DNA of 64,000 bases from Hamadaea tsunoensis DSM 44101 (GTDB lineage Bacteria > Actinomycetota > Actinomycetes > Mycobacteriales > Micromonosporaceae). The translations under genes were made by a program, and so were the position numbers. The DNA is taken from positions 62,001-126,000 of the forward strand of contig NZ_AUAX01000004.1 of assembly GCF_000428945.1 (NCBI RefSeq), written 5' to 3'. Below, one piece after another: positions 34,303 to 43,440 of the stretch (positions are counted from its first letter, which is position 1; each line of letters begins with the position of its first letter). The notes under the pieces were generated by a model. It did not search any database, was not told where the DNA came from, and worked only from the letters and a program-made list of their open reading frames with translations.

Positions 34303-35508
34303 ATGACCATCACCGCCGACCGCCCGGCGACCTACCGCGAGGTGCTCGCCGACCCGGTCTACCGCCTGCTGTTCGGCACGCGCGCGCTCGCGATCGCCGC
34401 CGACTCGCTGCGCATCCTCGCCCTGTCGACCCTGATCTACGCGGCCACCTCCTCCGCGCTGCTCGGCGCGCTCGCCTTCGGCGCGGGCTTCCTGCCCCAA
34501 CTGCTCGGCACCACGCTGCTCGGGGCCGTCGCCGACCGCGTCCGGCCGCGCCGCGTGATCACCCTCGGGTACGCGCTGGAAGCCCTCACCGCCGTGCTCC
34601 TCGCGACGGCCGGGCTGCCCGCGGCGGCGAACCTCGCGGTCGTGGCGGCCGTCGCCTGCCTCGTGCCCGTCTTCGGTGGCGCCGCCGCCCGGGTGACCGC
34701 CGAACGCCTGCGCGGGGACGCGTACGTGCTGGGGCGGTCGCTGTCCACGATGTCCTCGTCGGCCGCGCAACTCGCCGGGCTGGCCGGCGGCGGAGCCGTC
34801 CTCGCGGCACTCGGCCGGCCGCAGCACGCCCTGCTCGTCAGCGCGGCCCTGCACGCGATCGCCGCGGTGGCCGTGCGTACCCGGCTGCCCGACCTCGACC
34901 CGGCCCCGACCGCCGCCGGCTCAGTCGTGCGGCACAGCTGGCACGGCAACCGGGCACTGCTCGCCGACCGGGCCGTACGCCGGCTGCTTGTCGCGCAGTG
35001 GCTGCCGCCCGGTTTCGCGGTCGGAGCCGAAGGGCTGCTGGTCGCGTACGCCGCCCAGCGCGGATGGGGGACGGCCACGGCCGGTTACCTGCTCGGGTGC
35101 CTGCCGGTCGGTATGTTCCTCGGCGACTTCCTGGTCGGCCGGTTCGTCGCGCCCGCCCGCCGGGAACGGCTGTCCGCGCCGCTGGTGGCGCTGCTCGGCG
35201 TACCGCTGATCGGGGTGGGGCTGACGGGATCGCCGGTGGTGGCGGCCGCCGCCCTGCTGTGCTCGGGCGCCGGCTTCTCCTACAAGCTCGGGCTGCAGCG
35301 GGAGTTCCTCGCGGCCGTCCCGCAGGAGCTGCGAGGGCAGGCGTTCGGCTTGCTGACGGCGGGCCTCATGACGGCGCAGGGCCTGGGGCCGGCGGTCTTC
35401 GGCGGGATCGCGCTGGGCACCGGGGCGGGCTGGGCGGTGGCGCTCGCGGGCGGGGCCACCTGCCTCGGTGTGTTCGCGGTCGGCGTGGCCCGAGGGAATG
35501 CGCGGTAG
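34303..35508 (+). CDS. MFS transporter
   Basis: A 401-residue transporter with 12 predicted helices: LADPVYRLLFGTRALAIAAD at the N-terminus, GAVADRVRPRRVITLGYA (motif A) after helix 2, and YLLGCLPVGMFLGDFLVGRF around helices 7-8. It lies divergent to the DUF5937 regulator and is probably under its control. The substrate is unknown; the length and N-terminus resemble EntS-like exporters. Confidence 0.85.
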   Translation: MTITADRPATYREVLADPVYRLLFGTRALAIAADSLRILALSTLIYAATSSALLGALAFGAGFLPQLLGTTLLGAVADRVRPRRVITLGYALEALTAVLLATAGLPAAANLAVVAAVACLVPVFGGAAARVTAERLRGDAYVLGRSLSTMSSSAAQLAGLAGGGAVLAALGRPQHALLVSAALHAIAAVAVRTRLPDLDPAPTAAGSVVRHSWHGNRALLADRAVRRLLVAQWLPPGFAVGAEGLLVAYAAQRGWGTATAGYLLGCLPVGMFLGDFLVGRFVAPARRERLSAPLVALLGVPLIGVGLTGSPVVAAAALLCSGAGFSYKLGLQREFLAAVPQELRGQAFGLLTAGLMTAQGLGPAVFGGIALGTGAGWAVALAGGATCLGVFAVGVARGNAR

Positions 35509-35520
35509 CAGCTGTGCCGG

Positions 35521-35550
35521 CCGGGGTCCGGAGCGAATCCGGACTCCCGG
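35521..35550. terminator. GC-rich hairpin between convergent genes
   Basis: CCGGGGTCCGG and CCGGACTCCCGG pair around AGCGAAT, 12 nt after the MFS gene. A second hairpin, GCCGGAG/CTCCGGC, follows near 35620-35640 before the end of the minus-strand gene at 35707. Neither has a T tract. The first loop resembles a tRNA T loop, but no other tRNA part is present. Confidence 0.5.
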
Positions 35551-35706
35551 CCAGAGGCGCACGGCGTCCCGTGGTCGAAACGGGGACGGGGCGGAAGGTC
35601 GTGAGCCGCCCGCTCTGCCGGGCCGGAGCCTCCTCCGGCTCTCTGAGCTACCGCCGTGCCGGCCGAGCATGCCCGCCGAACCCCTGCGGCGGCAACCGAA
35701 TATCCG

Positions 35707-37191
35707 CTACGACTGTCCGGAGAAGACACCGTGGCGGCGAAGGACCCCGGCCAGCAGCGGCGACGCCACGGCGACGCCGTGCACCAGGTCCGGCGCCGGC
35801 GCCGGCAGCTCCAGGAATCCCTGCCGGTAGGGCTGCGTCCAGCCGTCGGCCTCCGGGTCGACGCCGCGGCGCGCGCAGGTTCGGCGTACGAGGTCGGCGG
35901 GGCAGTCGTCGCCACCGAGCACCACGTCCCAGGGCAGCGGGAGGTCGGCCCAGACGCGTACGTCGACGTGCTGCTCGCGGCCCTCCAGCCGGTGCCACGC
36001 CGCCACGTCCGCCGCCACCAGCGCGGGCACCTTGCCCGGGCAGCTCGCCTCCAGCACGTCGTCGTAGCCGAGCCCGCGCAGCAGGTTCAACCATCCGGTA
36101 CGCGCCTGGTTGAACGCCCGCGACGCGGTGTTCCACGTGGACGAGTCGTCGCCCATCCGGGTGATCATCTGGGTCCGGTCGCGGAGCGGGTCGAAACCGC
36201 GGCGCAGCGCCCGAGCCGACGCGGCCAGGTGCTCGTAGTAGCGACCCATGAGCACGCCGCACTGTGCGTCGTCGAGCTGGTCAAGGATACGCCACTGGGT
36301 CAGCACCGACGCCAGCACCCAGGGCCGGCAGGTCGGCGCGGCCAGCGCGACCGTCAGCAACTCCCCGGCCAGGGCGTCCATCGGCCGGGACTGGCTGCCC
36401 GACGTGAACACGGTACGCATGTTCAGCCGCGCGACGTAGTACGCCGTGAACGCGGCGGTCGCCGGGCACGCGAGGAACTCGTCCTCCTCGATCAGGTACG
36501 CCAGCCGGGACTTGCCGAACGCCACCGACGCCTCGCGGTCGCGCTCCGCGGCCAGGACGGCGGTGCGCTGCTGAAGGTGGAGCACCGACCGGACCGCCCG
36601 CCGGTACGCGCGTACGGAGACGCCGGGCAGGAGTTCACGGCGGGTCGCGGCGTCCATCCGGTCCCGCGCGTCGGCGTGCCCGCCGTGCTCGCCCCGGGCG
36701 CCCTTCGGCTTCGGCAGCCGGTGGTAGGACCACGTGCGCCACGTCACCAGGACGGTCTTGCGGGGCATCGTCGACCGGGCCGGCCAGGGTTCCTGCGTGG
36801 ACAGTCCCAGCAGGGCGAGGGCCGCAGCCAGCCAGGCGCCCAGCGACTCCGGGTCGGCCGGGTCGGCGGCCACCGGCGCGGTCCGCCCGGCCGCGCAGGT
36901 CACCACGGCCACCGCGCTCTCGGCGGCCGCGTACGCGCGCGCCAGGCCGGGATGGTGCCGCCACACCTTCGGCATCGACGAACCGGTCGCGTACACCTGC
37001 ACCGCGGCGGTGTCCCGCCGGGAGCGTTCGTGGCGGAACATCGCGTACAGGTCACGCGTACCGACGGCGCTGAGCCAGCGGTCCGCCCGCAGCGCCACCA
37101 GGTCGATCACCACGTCCTGCGGTGGGCGCCGCTCCCGCAGCCCGCGGTGCAGCCGGCGCAGGATCTGTTCGTCCGAGCCCTCGTGCGGCAT
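35707..37191 (-). CDS. Hypothetical protein, 494 residues
   Basis: A large soluble protein I do not recognise. Residues 1-60 look helical (LRRLHRGLRERRPPQDVVID). Residues 130-170 contain TMPRKTVLVTWRTWSYHRLP. Residues 200-330 have long amphipathic helices (AYRRAVRSVLHLQQRTAVLA, TVALAAPTCRPWVLASVLTQ). The C-terminal 90 residues are rich in Asp, Pro and Trp. Codon use is normal for the genome and no frameshift is seen, so it is a real gene. It is alone on its strand between an MFS gene and a cold-shock gene. Confidence 0.6.
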   Translation of the reverse strand: MPHEGSDEQILRRLHRGLRERRPPQDVVIDLVALRADRWLSAVGTRDLYAMFRHERSRRDTAAVQVYATGSSMPKVWRHHPGLARAYAAAESAVAVVTCAAGRTAPVAADPADPESLGAWLAAALALLGLSTQEPWPARSTMPRKTVLVTWRTWSYHRLPKPKGARGEHGGHADARDRMDAATRRELLPGVSVRAYRRAVRSVLHLQQRTAVLAAERDREASVAFGKSRLAYLIEEDEFLACPATAAFTAYYVARLNMRTVFTSGSQSRPMDALAGELLTVALAAPTCRPWVLASVLTQWRILDQLDDAQCGVLMGRYYEHLAASARALRRGFDPLRDRTQMITRMGDDSSTWNTASRAFNQARTGWLNLLRGLGYDDVLEASCPGKVPALVAADVAAWHRLEGREQHVDVRVWADLPLPWDVVLGGDDCPADLVRRTCARRGVDPEADGWTQPYRQGFLELPAPAPDLVHGVAVASPLLAGVLRRHGVFSGQS

Positions 37192-37385
37192 GTGGTCTTA
37201 CCCGCCTCCACCCGTCCCGCCCGGTGCGGCGGTGGTGGCCGCCCGAGGCCGGCCACGGCAGGCCAGCCGCACAGTATCGGGCCGGCCGCGAACAGGCGTC
37301 CAGCTGTTTTCGGCGCACCTCGTGGGCGGATCACGCCGGTGCGCCGTGGCCAGTCATCCGAGTGTCGGGTCGTTGATGAGCTACG

Positions 37386-37418
37386 CTTCCGGAGCCGGCG
37401 TCCGGCCGGCCCCGGAAG
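37386..37418 (-). terminator. Terminator hairpin of the cold-shock gene
   Basis: CTTCCGG and GCCGGC arms pair with GCCGGC and CCGGAAG (one mismatch in 14) around a 5-nt loop, starting 10 nt after the stop of the gene at 37429. The stem is strong but the T tract is weak, as is usual in high-GC actinomycetes. The rest of 37192-37428 holds no gene. Confidence 0.65.
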
Positions 37419-37428
37419 GACAAACGGA

Positions 37429-37632
37429 TTAGACGACGGTGACGTTGTCCGCCTGCGGGCCCTTCTGGCCCTGCTTGACCTCGAACTGGACCTTCTGGCC
37501 CTCGTCCAGCTGGCGGAAGCCACCGCTGGCGATGGCGGAGTAGTGGACGAACACGTCAGGGCCGCCGCCGTCCTGCTCGATGAAGCCGAATCCCTTTTCG
37601 GCGTTGAACCACTTCACGGTTCCTGTTGCCAT
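37429..37632 (-). CDS. cspA: Cold-shock protein (CspA family)
   Basis: A 67-residue single OB-fold protein. RNP1 (KGFGFIEQD) and RNP2 (VFVHYSAI) are both present. It binds single-stranded nucleic acid and melts mRNA structure. ATG 37632 is preceded by GGGAGA. The 116-nt region shared with the divergent methyltransferase gene is long enough for a structured leader, as in other csp genes. A strong hairpin follows at 37386-37418. Confidence 0.95.
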   Translation of the reverse strand: MATGTVKWFNAEKGFGFIEQDGGGPDVFVHYSAIASGGFRQLDEGQKVQFEVKQGQKGPQADNVTVV

Positions 37633-37748
37633 GTGCCGTCTCCCGTTCGGGTGCGGAATGGAGACCTGCGAGAAAAAACGAAGGCCACATCACTCTGACG
37701 AATCCGCACAAACCCACCGTAGTACTAGACTGACCCGAGAGAAGCCTT

Positions 37749-38474
37749 GTGACCGACATATTCGTACCCGCGGGTCCGGCGAGCCCGGCGACCGCCGTGC
37801 AGTACCTCAGCGGCCTGGTCGCCGACGGCGCGGCGGACGCCCGTGCCGGCGACCAGCTGCTGCTGACGGCGGTGCCGCTGGTACCCGAGATCCGGCTCCA
37901 CCTCGCGACCGACGCCATCCTGCTGTGGGCGCGGCTCGAAGCGGACGCCAAAGCGCCGCTCGCGGCGCCCTTCTGGGCCTCGGCCTGGGCCGGCGGGCAG
38001 GCCGTCGCCCGGCACATCCTGGATCATCCGCAGCTCGTGCGCGGCCGGTCGGTCCTCGACATCGGCTCCGGCTCGGGGCTCGCCGCCATCGCCGCCGCCC
38101 GCGCCGGCGGCCATGCCGTGGCCAACGACATCGATCCGCTGGCCACCGCCGCGATCGCCCTGAACGCCGAGGTGAACCACGCCGTGGTCGAGACCCACCT
38201 GGGCGACCTGCTCGGCGGGACCGGCCGCGAGGCGCAGGTCGTCCTGGTCGGCGACGCCTTCTACAACGACGAGATCGCCGAGCACGTCCTGCCCTATCTG
38301 GACCGCGTACTGGCGGCGGGCGGGCGGGTCCTCATCGGCGACCCCGGCCGCGGCCACCTCCCCGAACACGGGCTCGACCACCTGGCGGCGTACCGGCACC
38401 CGCGCATGAGCACGCTCGGGGACTCGTACATCGACGAGGCCCACGTGTTCGAGCTGCGGTACACGCGCGGCTGA
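37749..38474 (+). CDS. Class I SAM-dependent methyltransferase (PrmA/ETFB-KMT-like)
   Basis: A 241-residue methyltransferase: motif I VLDIGSGSGLAAIAAARAG, then ANDIDPLATAAIALNAEVN, and VLVGDAFYNDEIAEHVLPYL where PrmA-like protein-lysine methyltransferases carry their D/NPPF-equivalent segment. The target may be a protein lysine, but the class is mixed. GTG 37749 follows a TAGACT box by about 18 nt. It is divergent from the cold-shock gene. Confidence 0.8.
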   Translation: MTDIFVPAGPASPATAVQYLSGLVADGAADARAGDQLLLTAVPLVPEIRLHLATDAILLWARLEADAKAPLAAPFWASAWAGGQAVARHILDHPQLVRGRSVLDIGSGSGLAAIAAARAGGHAVANDIDPLATAAIALNAEVNHAVVETHLGDLLGGTGREAQVVLVGDAFYNDEIAEHVLPYLDRVLAAGGRVLIGDPGRGHLPEHGLDHLAAYRHPRMSTLGDSYIDEAHVFELRYTRG

Positions 38475-38562
38475 GCGCCGCGCGGCGGGCCGTGATCTAC
38501 TGCACCCGCGCGGCCGGTATCTTTCCGGCAGACACGCGTACGCGGGGGACGGGGAGGATCAC

Positions 38563-40464
38563 GTGACAGGACACGATGCGAAGGCGCTACGCCCTGCTTT
38601 GGTGCTGGGCGCGCTGGGCGTGGTGTTCGGCGACATCGGCACCAGCCCGATCTACACCCTGCAGACTGTCTTCAACCCCGACGACCCGCACCCGGTCCCG
38701 GTCAGCACCGAGAACCTGTTCGGCGTGATCTCGCTGATCTTCTGGTCGGTCGTGATCGTCGTGATGGTCACCTACGTGCTGCTCGCCCTGCGCGCCGACA
38801 ACGACGGCGAGGGCGGCATCATGGCCCTCATCACCCAGCTGCGCCGGTGGCACACGCCGGGCCGCAAGGCCGCCGGGACCCTGGCCGTGGTCGGGATCTT
38901 CGGCGCCGCGCTGTTCTTCGGCGACGGCATGATCACCCCCGCGATCTCCGTGCTCTCGGCCGTCGAGGGCCTGAAGGTCTCGACGCCCTCCCTGGAACCG
39001 GCGGTCGTCCCGATCACCGCTGTGATCATCGTGATCCTCTTCCTGGTCCAGCGGCGCGGCACGGCGGCCGTCGGCAAGCTGTTCGGGCCGGTCATGATCC
39101 TGTGGTTCACGTCGATCTCGATCACGGGCATCGTCGGCATCACCCATCGCCCCGAGATCCTCAAGGCACTGCTGCCCACGTACGCGCTCGGGTTCCTCTT
39201 CCACCACTTCGGCATCGCGTTCTTCGCGCTCGCGGCCGTCGTGCTGGCCATCACCGGCGCCGAGGCGCTCTACGCCGACATGGGCCACTTCGGCCGCCGG
39301 GCGATCACCTGGGCCTGGATCCTGCTCGTGTTCCCGGCCTGCGTACTGAGCTATCTCGGGCAGGGCGCGCTGATCCTGGAGAACCCCGAGCACATCTCCA
39401 GCCCGTTCTTCCTGCTCGTGCCCAGCTGGGGCCAGTTCGCCATGGTGCTGCTGGCCACCGCCGCCACCGTCATCGCGGCGCAGGCCGTCATCACCGGCGC
39501 GTACTCGGTCACGGCGCAGGCCGCCCGGCTCGGGTACCTGCCCCGGCTGCGGATCGCCCACACGTCCGAGTCGGAGATGGGCCAGATCTACGTTCCGTGG
39601 ATCAACTGGCTGCTCATGGTCTCGGTGCTGACCCTCGTCCTCGCGTTCCGCAGCTCCGCGGCGCTCGCGTACGCGTACGGCATGACGGTCACCGGCACGA
39701 TCACGATCATGACGCTGCTCTACTTCTACGTGGCCCGCATGCGCTGGGGCAAACCGCTGTGGCTGATCATCGGCGGCGCGACCGTGCTGCTCTCGGTGGA
39801 CCTGCTGTTCGTCGCGGCGAACCTGACGAAGCTGATCCACGGCGCGTGGCTGCCGCTGGCCATCGCGCTGACCGCGTTCACGATCATGACGACGTGGCAG
39901 AAGGGCCGGCAGGTCGTCACCGCCCGGCGCGAAGGTGCCGAGGGCTCACTGTACGAGTTCGTCGACGAACTGCACGACAACCAGCCGCCGCCGCTGGAGG
40001 TCCCGGGCACCGCGGTCTTCCTCAACCGCGGCAAGCAGACCGCCCCGCTCGCTTTGCGGGCGAACGTCGAGCACAACCACATCCGGCACGCGCACATCGT
40101 CATCCTGGCGATCGAGACCGAGCCGGTGCCGCGCGTACCGGCGGACCAGCGCATCACGGTCGACGACCTCGGTCATGACGACGGCATCTTCCACGTCGTC
40201 GCCCGCTACGGCTACATGGAGACGCCGGACGTGCCGGCCGCGCTCGCCGCGATCCCGGCCGAGGCGACCGAGGGCGAGCTCAGCCTGGCCGACGCGTCGT
40301 ACTTCCTGTCCAAGATCGAGCTGATCCGCGGGGACGAGAAGACGATGGCGGGGTGGCGCAAGCGGCTGTTCATCGCCACGTCCTACATCACCGCGGACGC
40401 GGCGGAGCAGTTCGGGCTGCCCCGCGACCGCACCGTCATCATGGGCTCGCACATCGAGGTCTGA
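38563..40464 (+). CDS. kup: KUP-family potassium transporter
   Basis: A 633-residue protein. Twelve predicted membrane helices lie in the first 440 residues, starting with ALGVVFGDIGTSPIYTLQTV, the KUP signature. FFGDGMITPAISVLSAVEGL and GAYSVTAQAARLGYLPRLRI are further family blocks. A cytosolic C-terminal domain covers 450-633. It imports K+ with protons. GTG 38563 has GGGGAGG upstream. The short 88-nt leader has room for neither a ydaO nor a KdpF-type control element that I can recognise. Confidence 0.95.
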   Translation: MTGHDAKALRPALVLGALGVVFGDIGTSPIYTLQTVFNPDDPHPVPVSTENLFGVISLIFWSVVIVVMVTYVLLALRADNDGEGGIMALITQLRRWHTPGRKAAGTLAVVGIFGAALFFGDGMITPAISVLSAVEGLKVSTPSLEPAVVPITAVIIVILFLVQRRGTAAVGKLFGPVMILWFTSISITGIVGITHRPEILKALLPTYALGFLFHHFGIAFFALAAVVLAITGAEALYADMGHFGRRAITWAWILLVFPACVLSYLGQGALILENPEHISSPFFLLVPSWGQFAMVLLATAATVIAAQAVITGAYSVTAQAARLGYLPRLRIAHTSESEMGQIYVPWINWLLMVSVLTLVLAFRSSAALAYAYGMTVTGTITIMTLLYFYVARMRWGKPLWLIIGGATVLLSVDLLFVAANLTKLIHGAWLPLAIALTAFTIMTTWQKGRQVVTARREGAEGSLYEFVDELHDNQPPPLEVPGTAVFLNRGKQTAPLALRANVEHNHIRHAHIVILAIETEPVPRVPADQRITVDDLGHDDGIFHVVARYGYMETPDVPAALAAIPAEATEGELSLADASYFLSKIELIRGDEKTMAGWRKRLFIATSYITADAAEQFGLPRDRTVIMGSHIEV

Positions 40465-40515
40465 TTCTTCGACGGGGGAGTTCAGCGGGTTCCTGTTCGC
40501 GCCGCTGTGAGGCGG

Positions 40516-41340
40516 TCAGTCCAGCACGGCCACGGTGTCGCCGACGCTGAGCGTACGGTCGCCGGACCGCACGGTCATCTGCAGGCCGAAGCGCAGTTTC
40601 CGGTCGATGTTGCGATGGGCGGCGAGCATCCGGAGCGGCTCCCGCCCGCGCCGGCCGGTGTCCTGGTCGATCAGAGCGACCTGGCAGCGACCGCATTCGC
40701 CGACACCGTGGAACACGGACCCGCCGATGCGGATGTGGCGGCCGACCCACCCCGCCTCGGCCCAGGGCGCGGCGCCGTCGACGACCACGTTGGGGCGGAA
40801 CTGCGTCATCGGGAGCGGTCCTTCGGCGCTGTCCGCCTCGCGTAGCCACCGGTTGAACTCGTCCAGCGACGCCGTGTTGGTCAGCAGCAGCGGCGTACCG
40901 TCGGCGAAACTCACCTCGGCACCGCTGCCGACGGGCACCTGCCAGGGAACGTGGTTGGCCGCGGGATCGCCGAGCCAGACCAGCCGCGCGGCCCGCCCCA
41001 GGAGCCGGTGCAGCCACGCGTCGGCTTCGGGGCCGGCCGCGCGTACGCGGGAAAGCGGTCGGTCGCGGAACACGCGGACCTGAAGCAGTTGGCCGTGGCT
41101 GGGTTCGGTGAGGTCGAGTGCGGGCAGGCCGGGCGCGCTCAGGGTGAGGCCGCCGGGGCGGGAGGTCGCTCGCATCGTCACCAGCTCGCTGTGCCGGCGC
41201 TGGGTCAGGCCGATGCCGTCCTCGTCCACGATCAGCCAGCGCCGGTCGCCGTCCAGGCCCCACGGCTCGACCCGGGCGGTGTCGCGATCCATCCGATGGC
41301 AGCCCTTCACGGGATAGGTGTAGATCGATACAACGTGCAT
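40516..41340 (-). CDS. MOSC domain-containing protein
   Basis: A 274-residue protein with an N-terminal MOSC_N beta-barrel (VSIYTYPVKGCHRMDRDTAR, DRRWLIVDEDGIGLTQR) and a C-terminal MOSC domain that contains the cysteine block GECGRCQVALIDQDTGR. MOSC proteins carry sulfur or molybdenum cofactor for transfer, as in the mitochondrial mARC enzymes. No electron-transfer partner is adjacent. ATG 41340 faces the next gene at 41423. Confidence 0.85.
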   Translation of the reverse strand: MHVVSIYTYPVKGCHRMDRDTARVEPWGLDGDRRWLIVDEDGIGLTQRRHSELVTMRATSRPGGLTLSAPGLPALDLTEPSHGQLLQVRVFRDRPLSRVRAAGPEADAWLHRLLGRAARLVWLGDPAANHVPWQVPVGSGAEVSFADGTPLLLTNTASLDEFNRWLREADSAEGPLPMTQFRPNVVVDGAAPWAEAGWVGRHIRIGGSVFHGVGECGRCQVALIDQDTGRRGREPLRMLAAHRNIDRKLRFGLQMTVRSGDRTLSVGDTVAVLD

Positions 41341-41422
41341 ATGGCCCAGGATGGCACCGTACGGTGCGGGGTCGCAATGCGGTCGGGCACATGATCATGT
41401 TGGGTACGCGATAGCCTGCGGC

Positions 41423-41872
41423 ATGGTTGGTCGTTTGTGGAGCCCGCTGGCCGGTCTCGTCGCGGCACTGTTCGCCACGGTCTGCGGTGTCGCCGGGCTC
41501 GGCCCGATATACCTGTGGATCGACGGGCCGTTCGATACCGCGCTGACGGTGCTGATCGCGGTGGCGCTCGCGCTGGCCGCACTGGCGTTGGCCTGCCTGC
41601 TCCTGCCGCGCGTTCCCTGGCAGGGTCCGGCGGCCGCCGGATGGGCGCTCATCGCCATCGCGGTGGTCAACGAGATTGTGCCGGGCCCGCTCAGTGCCGC
41701 CATGCTCGGCCCGCCCAACGGCAACGACGCGTGCTGTGCGGTCTCGGTGGAGGTCGCGTTGCGGGAGATCATGGTGTACGCGTTCGCGGCCGGAGCGGTC
41801 ATGCTGCTGCTGGCGTTCCTCCGGCGGCGGCGCGAGGGCGCCGAACTGATGCGGGAGGCCGTGCCGGACTGA
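41423..41872 (+). CDS. Four-helix membrane protein of unknown function
   Basis: A 149-residue protein with four predicted membrane helices (for example LAGLVAALFATVCGVAGLGP and IMVYAFAAGAVMLLLAFL) and a C-terminal Arg-rich tail. ATG 41423 lies 5 nt after TAGCCT, so it is probably leaderless. No motif is recognised. Confidence 0.6.
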   Translation: MVGRLWSPLAGLVAALFATVCGVAGLGPIYLWIDGPFDTALTVLIAVALALAALALACLLLPRVPWQGPAAAGWALIAIAVVNEIVPGPLSAAMLGPPNGNDACCAVSVEVALREIMVYAFAAGAVMLLLAFLRRRREGAELMREAVPD

Positions 41873-41903
41873 GCGTTCAGCCGAGGGAGCATCGAGGTGC
41901 GCG

Positions 41904-42770
41904 TCAGCCGGTCCGGTCCGGCGGCGTCAGCGCCCGCAGGCCCCGTTCGAGCTGATCGCGTAGCTGCTGACGGTAGGTCTCGATGCGTTGCGCGTAAGCG
42001 AGCAGGGCCTCGGTCGCTGACGGTGCCCAGACTTCTTCCTGGCGCGCGCGTACGCCGGTCGAGTCGGCGCACGTGGCGTCGGCGACAGCCTGGTCGATCT
42101 CCCGTGGGGTCGGACCGGTTCCGCCCGGACCGCCCTGGGGCAACGCATGCCGGCGAGCGTCGGCCGGCGTGGCGAATCGCGGAAAGCCCCGGTCGGACAG
42201 GCAGCTCGACCAGGCGGCGACGGCCGCGCGTACGCCGTTGTCCTGTTGGTAGCGGTCGGCGGCGGCGTGGAACAGTTCGGCCAGCGGCGCCGCGGGCGGG
42301 GCGATGCCCGGTCCGTAGAGCGCGTCCATGGCCGTACGCGTGCACGTGCCGGGCGCGTCGGGTGTCGCCGCGCCGGGCCGGTAGCCGTACTGCGCGCCGA
42401 AGTAGCGGTCTTTGTCTGCCGTGGACAGCGCGTCGAACGCGGCGTTGCGCGGTGCCTCGGCGGACTCCGCGGCGGTGAAGGCGTAGCCCTGTGTACGCGC
42501 GGCGTCCAGCCGCGGCGAGCGGCCCAGCGGGTCCTGCAGCGGGGTGAACAGGACGACGGCAGGATGCGGGGGATGCACGTGGAATCCCTTGCGCTCCATA
42601 CACTGGTCGATGAGCCGGCCGTCGACTGCGTCGACGCGGGCGTAGAGGTCGACGACGTCGGCGAGGGCGGCGCGGGCCGCCGCGTCGTCGCCGTGCGGCC
42701 CCGCGGGGGGTCCCGCGCAGGCGGCCAGCAGCAGTACGCCGGCCATCCCGAGGCGTTGGATGATTCTCAT
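41904..42770 (-). CDS. Lipoprotein of unknown function
   Basis: A 288-residue exported lipoprotein. The signal ends in a lipobox LLLAAC at about residues 13-18, with Cys18 as the lipidated residue. The mature part has several conserved-looking Cys pairs (DQCMERKGF, GTCTRTAMD, SSCLSDRGF, ATCADSTG), which suggests an extracellular disulfide fold. The C-terminal 60 residues are helical and rich in Arg and Gln. The gene lies 26 nt after the small I36-like gene on the same strand. Confidence 0.7.
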   Translation of the reverse strand: MRIIQRLGMAGVLLLAACAGPPAGPHGDDAAARAALADVVDLYARVDAVDGRLIDQCMERKGFHVHPPHPAVVLFTPLQDPLGRSPRLDAARTQGYAFTAAESAEAPRNAAFDALSTADKDRYFGAQYGYRPGAATPDAPGTCTRTAMDALYGPGIAPPAAPLAELFHAAADRYQQDNGVRAAVAAWSSCLSDRGFPRFATPADARRHALPQGGPGGTGPTPREIDQAVADATCADSTGVRARQEEVWAPSATEALLAYAQRIETYRQQLRDQLERGLRALTPPDRTG

Positions 42771-42796
42771 GTGGACCCCCCGCGGCGAGCTCGTGG

Positions 42797-43162
42797 CTAC
42801 CAGTTGATGTGGATCCACGAGGTCTTGTTGTCGGCGTTGTACGGCATCCCGCCGTAGACGCCGGTGCTGATGTGGAAGATCTGGTAGTTGTTGCGGTCGT
42901 AGAAGTACACGTCGCCGCCGGCGGTCATGTTGTCGAAGGAGGAGATGTTCTCGTACCAGACCGTGTTGGCGAAGACCCAGTTGCCGGGCGAGGGCGCCTC
43001 CCACTTCGACCCGCCGCCACCCTGCGAGGTGTAGTAGCAGGACTTGCCCTTGGTGCAGCTGGCATACCCGGCCGCGGCGGCGGGCTGGGCCGCGGCGACC
43101 GCGCCCAGCCCGACGGCCGCCAGAGCCGCGGCGCTGCGGACGAGCGTGCGCTTGACGTTCAT
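42797..43162 (-). CDS. Small secreted protein, peptidase-inhibitor I36-like
   Basis: A 121-residue exported protein. The signal peptide (KRTLVRSAAALAAVGLGAVA) is followed by AQPAAAAG and a mature domain with C36, C42 and many aromatic/Gly residues (YASCTKGKSCYYTSQGGG), resembling the beta/gamma-crystallin-like I36 family such as SMI. It may inhibit secreted proteases or be a structural secreted protein. It forms a short operon with the downstream lipoprotein. Confidence 0.7.
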   Translation of the reverse strand: MNVKRTLVRSAAALAAVGLGAVAAAQPAAAAGYASCTKGKSCYYTSQGGGGSKWEAPSPGNWVFANTVWYENISSFDNMTAGGDVYFYDRNNYQIFHISTGVYGGMPYNADNKTSWIHINW

Positions 43163-43296
43163 GTGATTCCCTTTCCCCGTGAAGTGCGATTCCCCGTGAG
43201 GTGCATCGGCTTGCGGAACGCACGCTAGGGCGCCCGCCTTACCAAAACCTTTCCGCCCATGTCACGGCCGTGAACCGGCGAACCGATGGGATGCGG

Positions 43297-43302
43297 TAGA
43301 GT
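43297..43302 (+). promoter_or_regulatory. Probable -10 box of tRNA-like element 1
   Basis: TAGAGT ends 9 nt before position 1 of the acceptor stem at 43312. Transcription would begin 2-4 nt before the stem. No clear -35 is seen. Confidence 0.5.
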
Positions 43303-43311
43303 GCCGCGCGG

Positions 43312-43387
43312 CAGACCGTAGCGCAGAGGTCGTCGCGCCACTTTGCGGAAATGGAGGACGCCGGTTCGAATCCGGCCGGTCTGTCGC
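43312..43387 (+). ncRNA. tRNA-like element 1 (formal anticodon GCG)
   Basis: A 72-nt cloverleaf by standard numbering: 7-bp acceptor stem CAGACCG/CGGTCTG, TA at 8-9, D stem of 3 bp with D loop AGAGGTCG, G26, anticodon stem CCACT/AATGG (one C-A mismatch), 7-nt loop TTGCGGA with U33, 5-nt variable loop AGGAC, T stem GCCGG/CCGGC with canonical T loop TTCGAAT. The acceptor helix extends four more pairs (GCGG with TCGC) to about 11 bp, and no CCA follows. The ankyrin-type gene starts 57 nt downstream. It could be a regulatory or mimic RNA rather than a decoding tRNA. Confidence 0.7.
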
Positions 43388-43440
43388 TCACCCCTCCGCA
43401 GGTGTCCCGCCCGGAGCCGTCCCGCCTGGAGGTGCCTTTC

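Noticed and set aside
35521-35550. T-arm-like hairpin as a fifth tRNA-like element
   Set aside because: The loop AGCGAAT resembles a T loop, but no D arm, anticodon arm or acceptor stem surrounds it; it fits a terminator.
38475-38562. ydaO/c-di-AMP riboswitch upstream of kup
   Set aside because: Only 88 nt are available and none of the conserved ydaO blocks is seen.
43351-43440. Longer start for the ankyrin protein at ATG 43351
   Set aside because: It would translate through the T arm and acceptor of tRNA-like element 1; GTG 43441 has a strong ribosome binding site.
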